A stretch of 9,094 nt of DNA from Acinetobacter sp. (GTDB lineage Bacteria > Pseudomonadota > Gammaproteobacteria > Pseudomonadales > Moraxellaceae). How positions within the stretch are numbered: the stretch's first letter is position 1; the number at the start of each line of letters is the position of its first letter. Where the stretch lies: NCBI GenBank assembly GCA_030152605.1, contig JASLJB010000164.1, positions 1 through 9,094 on the forward strand. Direction: 5' to 3'. The notes below the pieces were generated by a model. It worked only from the letters and a program-made list of their open reading frames with translations, did no database searches and had not been told where the DNA came from. The position numbers and the translations under genes were made by a program. Below are positions 1 to 5,949 of this stretch, piece after piece.

Positions 1-8
1 ATCAAGCG

Positions 9-24
9 CTTGTTTCTCAACAAG
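9..24. other. Short perfect hairpin overlapping a 10-bp palindrome
   Basis: CTTGTT and AACAAG form a perfect 6-bp stem with a 4-nt loop. A second palindrome CAAGCGCTTG (3-12) overlaps its left arm, so the two folds exclude each other. On the plus strand the hairpin is followed by TTTTTA, which resembles a weak terminator. On the minus strand it would lie in the leader of the transcript from the promoter at 48-83. Which strand matters is not decidable here. Confidence 0.35.
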
Positions 25-47
25 TTTTTATCAACATCACCGCCGAT

Positions 48-83
48 GGATGTGCATTATAGGCGAAATATTTTCAGGCGCAA
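48..83 (-). promoter_or_regulatory. Strong leftward sigma70 promoter, stable-RNA type
   Basis: On the minus strand there is a -35 box TTGCGC (78-83), a 16-nt spacer and a perfect -10 box TATAAT (56-61), followed by a GC-rich discriminator GCACATCC. Transcription would start near position 48-50 and run off the left edge. The 15 bases around the -10 (51-65) differ at one position from those around the -10 of the tRNA operon promoter at 3181-3195. That likeness and the GC-rich discriminator suggest the product is a stable RNA (tRNA or rRNA) under growth-rate or stringent control. The target gene is outside the window, so this last step is inference. Confidence 0.7.
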
Positions 84-167
84 CCCCTAATTTAGATATT
101 TATCGAAATTAATCGTCGGATGCGTGGTTTTTAAACGAAAACTGCATGGGCTGGATATTTTTAAAGC

Positions 168-196
168 TTCTTTTATCTTTGATACTTCGCTAAAAT
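168..196 (+). promoter_or_regulatory. Possible promoter of the yfiRNB operon
   Basis: A -10-like TAAAAT lies at 191-196, about 48 bases before the GTG start of yfiR. The hexamer at 17-nt spacing (168-173, TTCTTT) is a poor -35 match. An unusual dependence on an activator, or an alternative site nearer the gene (TTATAA at 224-229), is possible. No operator was recognised. Confidence 0.35.
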
Positions 197-243
197 GCTA
201 AGTACGATCTTTTAGAACATTATTTATAAGTGAATCATTTGAA

Positions 244-750
244 GTGAAAAAAATAAATATAAAACTGGGGTTAGTATTGTGCTTGTTATTCAACATAATA
301 CCTGCGCACGCGATATCCACCCACAATATCTTTGTGACCACATTTTCAATACTCAGTTATGCAAAATGGAGTACGGCTGTGCAAACTCCATCATTCTGTG
401 TCATTGACAATACCAGCCTAGCCAATCAATTTAAAACGGTGTCCCAACAATATAATCAAAACTACCAAATACACTCGATCAGCTTAAATGATCTCAGTAG
501 CTTCTCCTGTCAGGTTGTTTTCTTCTCGACACTCACTCCACAACAAGAACAAAGCACATTAAATGATCAAGCACAGCCGATATTATCTTTTAGCACCAAT
601 AACAGTGCGTGTGAAGTTGGGAGTTCATTTTGTTTATACAAAAAAAACCAGCTCACCTCGTTCAAAGTTAACTTAGATAGTTTGAGTCAATCAAAAGTCC
701 GCATCGATCCACGCGTGTTATTACTCGCCAAACCTGCGGAGCAAAGATGA
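244..750 (+). CDS. yfiR: YfiR-like periplasmic repressor of a diguanylate cyclase
   Basis: This is a 168-residue exported protein of the YfiR/HmsC-like family (DUF4154). In Pseudomonas, YfiR binds the periplasmic part of YfiN and keeps c-di-GMP synthesis off. Residues 1-23 form a signal peptide (basic KK, hydrophobic core, AHA at the cleavage site). The mature part has four cysteines, at 52, 89, 123 and 130. Their spacing (37 and 7 residues between pair members) closely follows the two disulfide pairs known for P. aeruginosa YfiR, which supports the assignment and suggests redox or envelope-stress sensing. The start is GTG at 244; it is chosen because it gives an intact signal peptide, although no good Shine-Dalgarno precedes it, so expression may be low. 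Its stop codon overlaps the yfiN start (ATGA), a sign of translational coupling. Family membership rests on context, length, cysteine pattern and the hydrophobic YxxKW-like start of the domain (SYAKW, 38-42). Confidence 0.82.
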   Translation: MKKINIKLGLVLCLLFNIIPAHAISTHNIFVTTFSILSYAKWSTAVQTPSFCVIDNTSLANQFKTVSQQYNQNYQIHSISLNDLSSFSCQVVFFSTLTPQQEQSTLNDQAQPILSFSTNNSACEVGSSFCLYKKNQLTSFKVNLDSLSQSKVRIDPRVLLLAKPAEQR

Positions 751-1991
751 TACGCCACCTTTATCAAACCACCTCGTTGCAGAATATATTTCAACGCTCG
801 CAACTGGCGATCTTTGCACTTACATTTACGATCTGTACGATTATCTTCGTCATCGTTTCTACCTATACCATGGACACTTATGCCAAACAGAGTCTCACCA
901 TACTCACCGACTCATTAAGTGAACGCATTCAGCCCGCGGTTGTCTTTAATGACAAGGTGACTGTAGATCAAATTCTAAATGAATATTTGGATCAATACCC
1001 AGTACGCTCGATCATCGTTTTAGATCATACACGTAAGGTGATGGCCAAACAGATACGCAGCAACACGACACTCACCCCCACCACCACCTTATTAGATCGA
1101 TTGTTTTTTAAGGAACCACTCAAAGTCGACATTCAACACCATCAAGTTAAATATGGTGAGGTGATTGTTTATGGTAATTCCTCAAGCTTGGTCAATTTTA
1201 TTCACAATATCCTGATTGGACTCAGCCTAGGTTTCTTAATTATTTTGGTGACCTTATTTTGGTTTGTACGCTCAATTTATCAGTATCTGATGAATTCAAT
1301 CACACCCGTGGTTTCAACAGCAAGAATGATTAGCGACCAAAAGAATTACACGCTCAGACTTCCAGACTCACCCATTAAGGAAATTCAGGATCTAAATCAG
1401 GTCTTTAATGAGCTATTAGAAAAAATCCAGCACTCCAATCAACAACTACAATCTGAGAATAGCAAACTGTCACATCAAGCACGGCATGATGAGTTAACCC
1501 AACTGCCTAACCGGAATTATTTTTATCAAACTTTATTTCAAATTTATGATTATGCCCATCAGCAAGATTCAGCATTAATGTTTATTGACAATAATCACTT
1601 TAAAGCCATCAATGACCAATACGGCCATTTGGCTGGTGATGCGGTATTAAAAGAAATGTCCCATCGACTCAAAGCCAATCTACGCCATGATGATTTTATT
1701 GCGCGCCTAGGTGGCGATGAGTTTGCCATTTTACTCAAAAATATTAAAAAAACAGATCACCTGATTTCAATCAGTGAACACCTCTTGCAATGCTGCAAAA
1801 CACCACTTCATTATGAAGGGACTGATATTTATTTTAGTTTTAGTATTGGCATTGCCTTCTTCAAGTGTTCAAATTCCCCCGAAGATCTCATTACGGCAGC
1901 AGATAGCGCGATGTATAAAGCTAAATTGCTGGAACAACATTGGTATATAGCCCCTTGCAAGGATGTTGATTGTGAACGATACATTAAATAA
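747..1991 (+). CDS. yfiN: YfiN/TpbB-like membrane diguanylate cyclase (HAMP-GGDEF)
   Basis: This protein (414 residues) makes cyclic-di-GMP from two GTP at the inner membrane. Visible order: membrane segment 1 (about 19-40), a periplasmic PAS/CHASE8-like sensor (about 43-150), membrane segment 2 (about 151-175), a HAMP linker (about 176-232), a short coiled stretch, then the GGDEF domain (about 246-400). The domain has the entry motif DELTQLPNR (248-256), base- and metal-binding D281, N289 and D298, the GGDEF signature at 322-326 and an RxxD product-inhibition site at R313-D316, so it should be active and feedback-controlled. One oddity: the usual second Asp of the D-x-D-x-F-K motif is Asn283. 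The junction before the GGDEF domain (LQSEN..L.HQA.HD) closely resembles P. aeruginosa YfiN. There is no EAL domain. The ATG overlaps the yfiR stop by 4 nt and is preceded by GGAG at 738-741. Confidence 0.93.
   Translation: MIRHLYQTTSLQNIFQRSQLAIFALTFTICTIIFVIVSTYTMDTYAKQSLTILTDSLSERIQPAVVFNDKVTVDQILNEYLDQYPVRSIIVLDHTRKVMAKQIRSNTTLTPTTTLLDRLFFKEPLKVDIQHHQVKYGEVIVYGNSSSLVNFIHNILIGLSLGFLIILVTLFWFVRSIYQYLMNSITPVVSTARMISDQKNYTLRLPDSPIKEIQDLNQVFNELLEKIQHSNQQLQSENSKLSHQARHDELTQLPNRNYFYQTLFQIYDYAHQQDSALMFIDNNHFKAINDQYGHLAGDAVLKEMSHRLKANLRHDDFIARLGGDEFAILLKNIKKTDHLISISEHLLQCCKTPLHYEGTDIYFSFSIGIAFFKCSNSPEDLITAADSAMYKAKLLEQHWYIAPCKDVDCERYIK
1959..1974 (+). promoter_or_regulatory. Ribosome binding site that favours the GTG start of yfiB
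   Basis: AAGGA at 1959-1963 lies 8 nt before a GTG at 1972-1974, which is good spacing. It overlaps the alternative ATG at 1963 and cannot serve it. Both sites lie inside the end of yfiN. Confidence 0.6.
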
Positions 1992-2460
1992 ATCTTTTAA
2001 ACTATTTGTTTTTGCTTTGCTGAGTTTATCTGTCACTGGATGTTTAAATCTGGGTCACTTAAATTACAAGCAGGCACGCATGTTAAAAAAAGAAGGCTTT
2101 AGTTTAACGGATGAAGGCTGGACCCTCGGCCTACCAGAGCGATTGCTATTTGAGTTTAATCAGTCTGATATTGGATTACAGCAAAAAGCTGAACTGGGCA
2201 GATTATCTGCACAGCTACAACAGTATAAATTGCAACGCCTCAAAATTGTTGGCCACACTGATTCCACAGGAAATCCAGCATACAACCTGCAACTTTCAGA
2301 AAAACGCGCACAAAGTGTTTCTAACGTATTCATTGAAAATGGTTTTGAAATAAACAACATCAAAACCATCGGTCGCGGTGCAACTCAACCGTTAGTGAGT
2401 AACGACACTGAAGAAAATAGAGCAAGCAATCGCCGAGTGAATGTCATTATCACCCCTTAA
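1972..2460 (+). CDS. yfiB: YfiB-like OmpA-family outer-membrane lipoprotein
   Basis: This is a 162-residue lipoprotein with a peptidoglycan-binding OmpA-like domain. In the Pseudomonas system YfiB sequesters YfiR and so releases YfiN. The signal peptide ends in a lipobox VTGC (Cys24); the residue after Cys is Leu, not Asp, which fits outer-membrane sorting. A segment EGFxLxDEGW (F43, W50) matches the YfiB region known to matter for YfiR binding. The OmpA domain (about 58-160) has HTD (Asp97), the N-x2-LS-x2-RA motif (N105, R112) and NRRV (R154, R155), the residues that hold diaminopimelate in this family. GTG 1972 is preferred over ATG 1963 (165 residues) because AAGGA is correctly spaced only for GTG and because a shorter signal peptide results. 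The gene overlaps yfiN by 20 nt, which suggests translational coupling. Confidence 0.85.
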   Translation: MNDTLNKSFKLFVFALLSLSVTGCLNLGHLNYKQARMLKKEGFSLTDEGWTLGLPERLLFEFNQSDIGLQQKAELGRLSAQLQQYKLQRLKIVGHTDSTGNPAYNLQLSEKRAQSVSNVFIENGFEINNIKTIGRGATQPLVSNDTEENRASNRRVNVIITP

Positions 2461-2659
2461 ACACATGGCGCTGCGCTGAGCAGGCCACTGCATTCAGTAT
2501 CACAATCACATCCTCCACACCTTGCATCAAATCTAATGAAATCGCTTTAATGCACCATCATTAGATTTGATCACGCCCCTCGCGACACAATTAAATTCGA
2601 TATTGCCCTGCAAGCGGCATTATTTTTATTGTTGCTCACACAAATCGCAAGCACAAAAA
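2461..2659. other. Gene-free spacer downstream of yfiB
   Basis: No credible coding region or RNA gene was seen on either strand. Besides the inverted repeat at 2526-2571 it contains a short CTGC/GCAG hairpin near 2473-2485 and a 4-bp TGCC/GGCA stem (2604-2619) followed by a T-rich run, which is at best a weak terminator for the yfi operon. Confidence 0.6.
2526..2571. repeat. Perfect 14-bp inverted repeat, 18-nt loop
   Basis: ATCAAATCTAATGA (2526-2539) is exactly mirrored by TCATTAGATTTGAT (2558-2571). The repeat lies 65 bases after the yfiB stop in DNA with no gene. No T-run follows on the plus strand (next bases are CACGCC), so it is not a standard terminator. It could be an RNA stem that protects the yfiRNB transcript end, a protein site, or a trace of a small mobile repeat. 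Confidence 0.75.
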
Positions 2660-2687
2660 AACCGCACTATATGCGGTTATTTTATTT
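2655..2687. terminator. Bidirectional rho-independent terminator
   Basis: The stem AACCGCA/TGCGGTT (2660-2666 with 2672-2678) has a 5-nt loop. On the minus strand it ends in a run of T from the A-tract 2655-2661, so it closes the tRNA operon. On the plus strand ATTTTATTT follows, so it can also stop transcripts from yfiB. It sits between two converging units, as expected for a shared terminator. Confidence 0.85.
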
Positions 2688-2717
2688 AAAGTGTTGATCC
2701 AAGGATCAGATCACTTT
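2688..2717 (-). other. Hairpin in the 3' trailer of the tRNA operon
   Basis: AAAGTG...TGATCC and GGATCA...CACTTT form a long stem interrupted by a 1/3-nt internal loop. The loop is about 4 nt. It starts 7 bases beyond the CCA end of the last tRNA and precedes the terminator, so it would be part of the precursor transcript and may guide end trimming. Confidence 0.5.
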
Positions 2718-2723
2718 AGAAAA

Positions 2724-2800
<77 letters not shown>

Positions 2801-2824
2801 AGTACTTAGAGCCTTTTTATGAAT

Positions 2825-2901
2825 TGGGGTGAATGACGGGATTCGAACCCGCGACAACCGGAATCACAATCCGGGGCTCTACCAACTGAGCTACATCCAC
2901 C
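2825..2901 (-). tRNA. tRNA-His(GTG)
   Basis: The gene starts with the extra G at position -1 that is characteristic of tRNA-His, opposite discriminator C. The anticodon is GTG in the loop ATTGTGATT, the T-loop is TTCGAAT, and CCA is encoded at 2825-2827. One G-T pair lies in the acceptor stem. It is 24 nt upstream of the last tRNA-Pro in the transcript. Confidence 0.97.
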
Positions 2902-2940
2902 ATCATAAAATCAAGTTCTACAATATCAAGCTACCATAAA

Positions 2941-3017
2941 TGGTGCGCCTGACAGGATTCGAACCTGTGACCATCCGCTTAGAAGGCGGATGCTCTATCC
3001 AACTGAGCTACAGGCGC
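2941..3017 (-). tRNA. tRNA-Arg(TCT)
   Basis: A 77-nt cloverleaf with acceptor stem GCGCCTG/CAGGCGC, anticodon stem CCGC-C/GCGG with anticodon TCT, T-loop TTCGAAT and an encoded CCA at 2941-2943. It reads AGA (and AGG by wobble) codons. It is the second gene of the operon, 39 nt before tRNA-His. Confidence 0.97.
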
Positions 3018-3063
3018 GTAAAGATGATATTCAATATCAAGCGATACATTTGCCTTGAAGAAT

Positions 3064-3140
<77 letters not shown>

Positions 3141-3178
3141 ATTCGTCTTAGCTTTTTGTATCACACATCGTGCGGTAC

Positions 3179-3214
3179 GGTGTGCATTCTAGGCGTGACG
3201 TTTAATTACGTCAA
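3179..3214 (-). promoter_or_regulatory. tRNA operon promoter
   Basis: The minus strand has -35 TTGACG (3209-3214), a 17-nt spacer and -10 TAGAAT (3186-3191). The discriminator GCACACC is GC-rich, as in stringently controlled stable-RNA promoters. Transcription should start near 3179-3180, giving a leader of about 40 nt before tRNA-Pro. Confidence 0.88.
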
Positions 3215-3225
3215 CACCTATCATC

Positions 3226-3271
3226 AAAAAAAATTCAAAAAGCATATCAAACGCTTATTTAACAAACGTTT
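3226..3271 (-). terminator. Likely nadA terminator
   Basis: Ten bases after the nadA stop, the minus strand forms an 8-bp stem AAACGTTT/AAGCGTTT (one G-T pair, 3249-3271) with a 7-nt loop, followed by T-rich DNA that ends in eight T (3226-3233). The T-run is not directly at the stem, so efficiency is uncertain. It lies just upstream of the tRNA promoter -35. Confidence 0.5.
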
Positions 3272-3280
3272 TGGCGAATT

Positions 3281-4348
3281 TTAAGCCTTTAACGCGGCAC
3301 TGAACTGCAACATACGGTCCAAAGGCAGCTTTGCACGCGCGGCTAATGCGTCATCAACGTGTATTTCTTGATCAGCTTGCTGTAAGACTTGCAAAATGCC
3401 TTCAAGTTCGTTCATCGCCATCCAAGGGCAATGTGCGCATGAGCGACAAGTCGCCCCCTCACCTGCAGTCGGTGCTTCGATCAAGGTCTTTTCAGGGACA
3501 GCTTGCTGCATCTTATAAAAGATGCCGCGATCCGTAGCCACGATCAAAGTGTCATGCGGCAAGGTCTGTGCAGCTTTAATCAGCTGTGAGGTACTGCCCA
3601 CGGCATCAGCCACATCTACCACTGACTCAGGTGACTCGGGATGCACCAGTACTGCCGCATTGGGGTGTAAAGCTTTCATTTGGCTAATGCCGCGTGCACG
3701 AAACTCCTCATGTACGATACAAGCACCATCCCAAATCAACATCTCAGCTTGGGTTTGTTTTTGGATATAGCGACCGAGATGCTGATCCGGTGCCCAAATG
3801 ATCTTTTCACCCAAACTGTCTAAGTGTTCAATGATTTCCACTGCACAGCTCGACGTCACTACCCAATCTGCACGTGCTTTAACCGCTGCCGAGGTATTGG
3901 CATAGACCACCACGGTATGATCTGGATGTTGATCACAAAACGCCGCAAACTCATCCGCTGGGCAGCCCAGATCGAGAGAGCACGTTGCTTCCAAGGTCGG
4001 CATCAAAATAGTCTTTTCAGGCGATAAAATCTTTGCCGTCTCCCCCATAAACTTCACTCCAGCCACCACCAACGTGGTGGCTGGATGATCTCGACCAAAA
4101 CGTGCCATTTCCAGTGAATCCGACACGCAGCCACCCGTGGCTTCAGCCAGCTCTTGCACCTCAGGGTTACAGTAGTAATGCGCGACCAGCACCGCATTAC
4201 GCTGTTGTAATTCCGCTTTAATCTGCTGAAATAACGCGTGTTTTTTCTCAGGATCTATCTGGGTATCCTTGGCTTCACCTAAACGATCTAAATGCGTCTG
4301 CACAACCGATTGAGCATCGTTGGCAATAAGTTGACTCGCATCTTTCAT
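3281..4348 (-). CDS. nadA: Quinolinate synthase NadA
   Basis: This cytosolic enzyme (355 residues) condenses iminoaspartate, made by NadB, with dihydroxyacetone phosphate to give quinolinate, the precursor of NAD. It needs a [4Fe-4S] cluster. The three expected ligands are visible: Cys123 in ATCSLDLGCP, Cys210 in WDGACIVHEEF, and Cys307, the last of CRSCAHCPWMAMN. The substrate-site segments AHYYCNPEVQELA and YANTSAAVKA are also intact, as is SSCAV. Length is slightly above the E. coli enzyme because of a longer N-terminus. The ATG at 4348 has AGAAGG 6 nt upstream. It is a single gene flanked by terminators on both sides; nadB and nadC are not in the window. No NadR- or NrtR-type operator and no convincing promoter was identified in the 159-nt spacer before it. 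Confidence 0.97.
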   Translation of the reverse strand: MKDASQLIANDAQSVVQTHLDRLGEAKDTQIDPEKKHALFQQIKAELQQRNAVLVAHYYCNPEVQELAEATGGCVSDSLEMARFGRDHPATTLVVAGVKFMGETAKILSPEKTILMPTLEATCSLDLGCPADEFAAFCDQHPDHTVVVYANTSAAVKARADWVVTSSCAVEIIEHLDSLGEKIIWAPDQHLGRYIQKQTQAEMLIWDGACIVHEEFRARGISQMKALHPNAAVLVHPESPESVVDVADAVGSTSQLIKAAQTLPHDTLIVATDRGIFYKMQQAVPEKTLIEAPTAGEGATCRSCAHCPWMAMNELEGILQVLQQADQEIHVDDALAARAKLPLDRMLQFSAALKA

Positions 4349-4475
4349 AAAAGGCCTTCTCTATCCTTAACGCTTGCGCTGTGGCTTGCTTTGTGTTGCT
4401 TGAGTGATAACTGATGAGGTCTATCGACATCACCAAATGAAAACTTGAATTTTTTTGTGTATATGCAATATGTTT

Positions 4476-4500
4476 AAAAAGCCTCACAGTGGAGGCTTTT
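4476..4500 (-). terminator. argJ terminator
   Basis: Seven bases beyond the argJ stop, a perfect 9-bp stem AAAAGCCTC/GAGGCTTTT with a 6-nt loop ends in TTTTT on the minus strand. It separates argJ from nadA. The stem is symmetric enough to work weakly in the other direction. Confidence 0.85.
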
Positions 4501-4507
4501 GAATTCG

Positions 4508-5728
4508 CTATGAACGATAGTCTGCATTAATCTTGACATAATCATACGATAAATCGCAGGTATATACCGTGTCTTTTGCTGTACCCCGACCTAAGTCGAC
4601 ACGAATCGACATTTCAGCTTGAGCCATCACAGCTGCACCGGCAGCCTCGGTATAATCCGCTGCAGCCCCACCATCTCGGCAGATCTGCACATCATCAAGA
4701 TAGACTTGGATTTTACTGACATCCAAATCTTTGACGCCCGCATAACCGATAGCACACAAGATACGTCCCCAGTTCGGGTCTGCAGCAAAGATCGCTGTTT
4801 TGACCAAGGGTGAATGCGCAATACTATATGCGATATCACAACACTCTTGGGTATCGGCACCGCCCTCAACCACCACGCTAATAAATTTGCTTGCCCCTTC
4901 ACCATCGCGGATGATCAACTGAGCCAAACGCAGCATGATCCGATTCAGCACCTCAAGCAATGCCGCATAGCGTGGATCTTGTTCAGATGCCAACACCTCT
5001 CCCCCCGCTTGACCTGTTGCCGCCAAGATACAAGAGTCATTGGTCGAGGTATCACCATCGACTGTGATGCGGTTAAAAGACTGATTCACACTTTGTTTTA
5101 ACAGCAATTGCAGCATGTCCTGACTGATCGGCATATCGGTCGCCACAAAGCCAAGCATGGTGGCCATATTGGGACGAATCATGCCCGCACCTTTGGAGAT
5201 GCCGGTCATGCTATACACGACACCATCAAGCTCAAACTGCTCAGAAGCACCTTTGGGCGTGGTATCGGTGGTCATGATGCCTGTGGCTGCATCTATCCAT
5301 GCATCGTCCTGCAAACTGTTCAATGCGGTAGGCAAACCTGCGACCAAGCGCTCAATCGGCAATTGCTCACCAATCACACCAGTTGAAAATGGCAAAATTT
5401 CAGTATCGCTCACCCCGGCCAAGTTGGCTAAAGCTGCACAGGTCTGCTCCGCATTCTTAAGGCCAATCTCACCCGTGGCCGCATTGGCATTACCGGTGTT
5501 AATGACCAAATAGCGTGGACTTGACTGCTGGATATGGCGTTTTGACACAATCACAGGTGCGGCACAAAATGCATTTTGGGTGAATACCCCTGCAACTTGT
5601 GTACCGGCTGAAAATTCAAAAATGACTAAATCGCGTCGGTTTGGGTAACGAATATACGCTTCAGCTGAACCAATTTTTACACCTTGCACCACATGCATAT
5701 GTGGCAGAGTTACGTCACCAACAGCCAT
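4508..5728 (-). CDS. argJ: Bifunctional ornithine acetyltransferase/N-acetylglutamate synthase ArgJ
   Basis: ArgJ (406 residues) moves the acetyl group from N-acetylornithine to glutamate, recycling it in arginine synthesis; bifunctional members also use acetyl-CoA. The protein cleaves itself into two chains at an Ala-Thr bond in NMATMLGF. With this start the new N-terminal nucleophile is Thr190. Other family marks are STGVIGE (oxyanion hole, about 115-121), KGAGMIRPN just before the cleavage site, DGDTSTNDS (about 224-232), DPNWGR (about 317-322) and the C-terminal end DYVKINADYRS. The ATG at 5728 is chosen: a TTG two codons upstream (5734) would also fit, but GGA at about 9 nt spacing suits the ATG and TTG is rare. 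Whether it is mono- or bifunctional cannot be told from sequence alone. The gene is separated from its upstream neighbour by 221 nt with a stem-loop. Confidence 0.97.
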   Translation of the reverse strand: MAVGDVTLPHMHVVQGVKIGSAEAYIRYPNRRDLVIFEFSAGTQVAGVFTQNAFCAAPVIVSKRHIQQSSPRYLVINTGNANAATGEIGLKNAEQTCAALANLAGVSDTEILPFSTGVIGEQLPIERLVAGLPTALNSLQDDAWIDAATGIMTTDTTPKGASEQFELDGVVYSMTGISKGAGMIRPNMATMLGFVATDMPISQDMLQLLLKQSVNQSFNRITVDGDTSTNDSCILAATGQAGGEVLASEQDPRYAALLEVLNRIMLRLAQLIIRDGEGASKFISVVVEGGADTQECCDIAYSIAHSPLVKTAIFAADPNWGRILCAIGYAGVKDLDVSKIQVYLDDVQICRDGGAAADYTEAAGAAVMAQAEMSIRVDLGRGTAKDTVYTCDLSYDYVKINADYRS

Positions 5729-5829
5729 TTTCAAATGTCCAAATATTGATTTAAAAAGACAGCTTAGATCAAAACACAGAAAAAATCGAGCGAAACCAAA
5801 TCAAGATATTCTGGATCAGCAAATACAAC

Positions 5830-5864
5830 AATGCACCGTATGGTACTGATCCATACAGTGCATT
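5830..5864. repeat. Stem-loop of 14-bp arms with one mismatch
   Basis: AATGCACCGTATGG (5830-5843) and CCATACAGTGCATT (5851-5864) pair at 13 of 14 positions around a 7-nt loop. On the minus strand it lies between the small exported protein gene and argJ, where it may end the former or act in the argJ leader. The bases after it on the minus strand (GTTGTATTTG) are a poor T-run; on the plus strand only four T follow. A competing TGCAT/ATGCA hairpin sits just beside it. Confidence 0.7.
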
Positions 5865-5949
5865 TTCTATGCAATACAAGCGCATGAGTTACATAAACAA
5901 TATGAGATCCATGCCGCGAGGCTCAACTACACCCCACGCTAGCTGAGCA

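Noticed and set aside
2111..2369. Frames of 69-80 codons on both strands inside yfiB
   Set aside because: They lie inside a gene with clear lipoprotein and OmpA-domain features and show no domain of their own.
2461..2723. Possible integration site at the 3' end of the tRNA-Pro at 2724
   Set aside because: No integrase gene was found, and no direct repeat of the tRNA end other than the full duplicate tRNA-Pro.
4275..4487. Minus-strand frame of 70 codons across the nadA start
   Set aside because: It overlaps the nadA start in another frame and runs from the argJ-nadA spacer, with no signal peptide or recognisable motif.
4619..5513. Several 64-118 codon frames opposite or within argJ
   Set aside because: They are out-of-frame or antisense shadows of a well-conserved enzyme gene.
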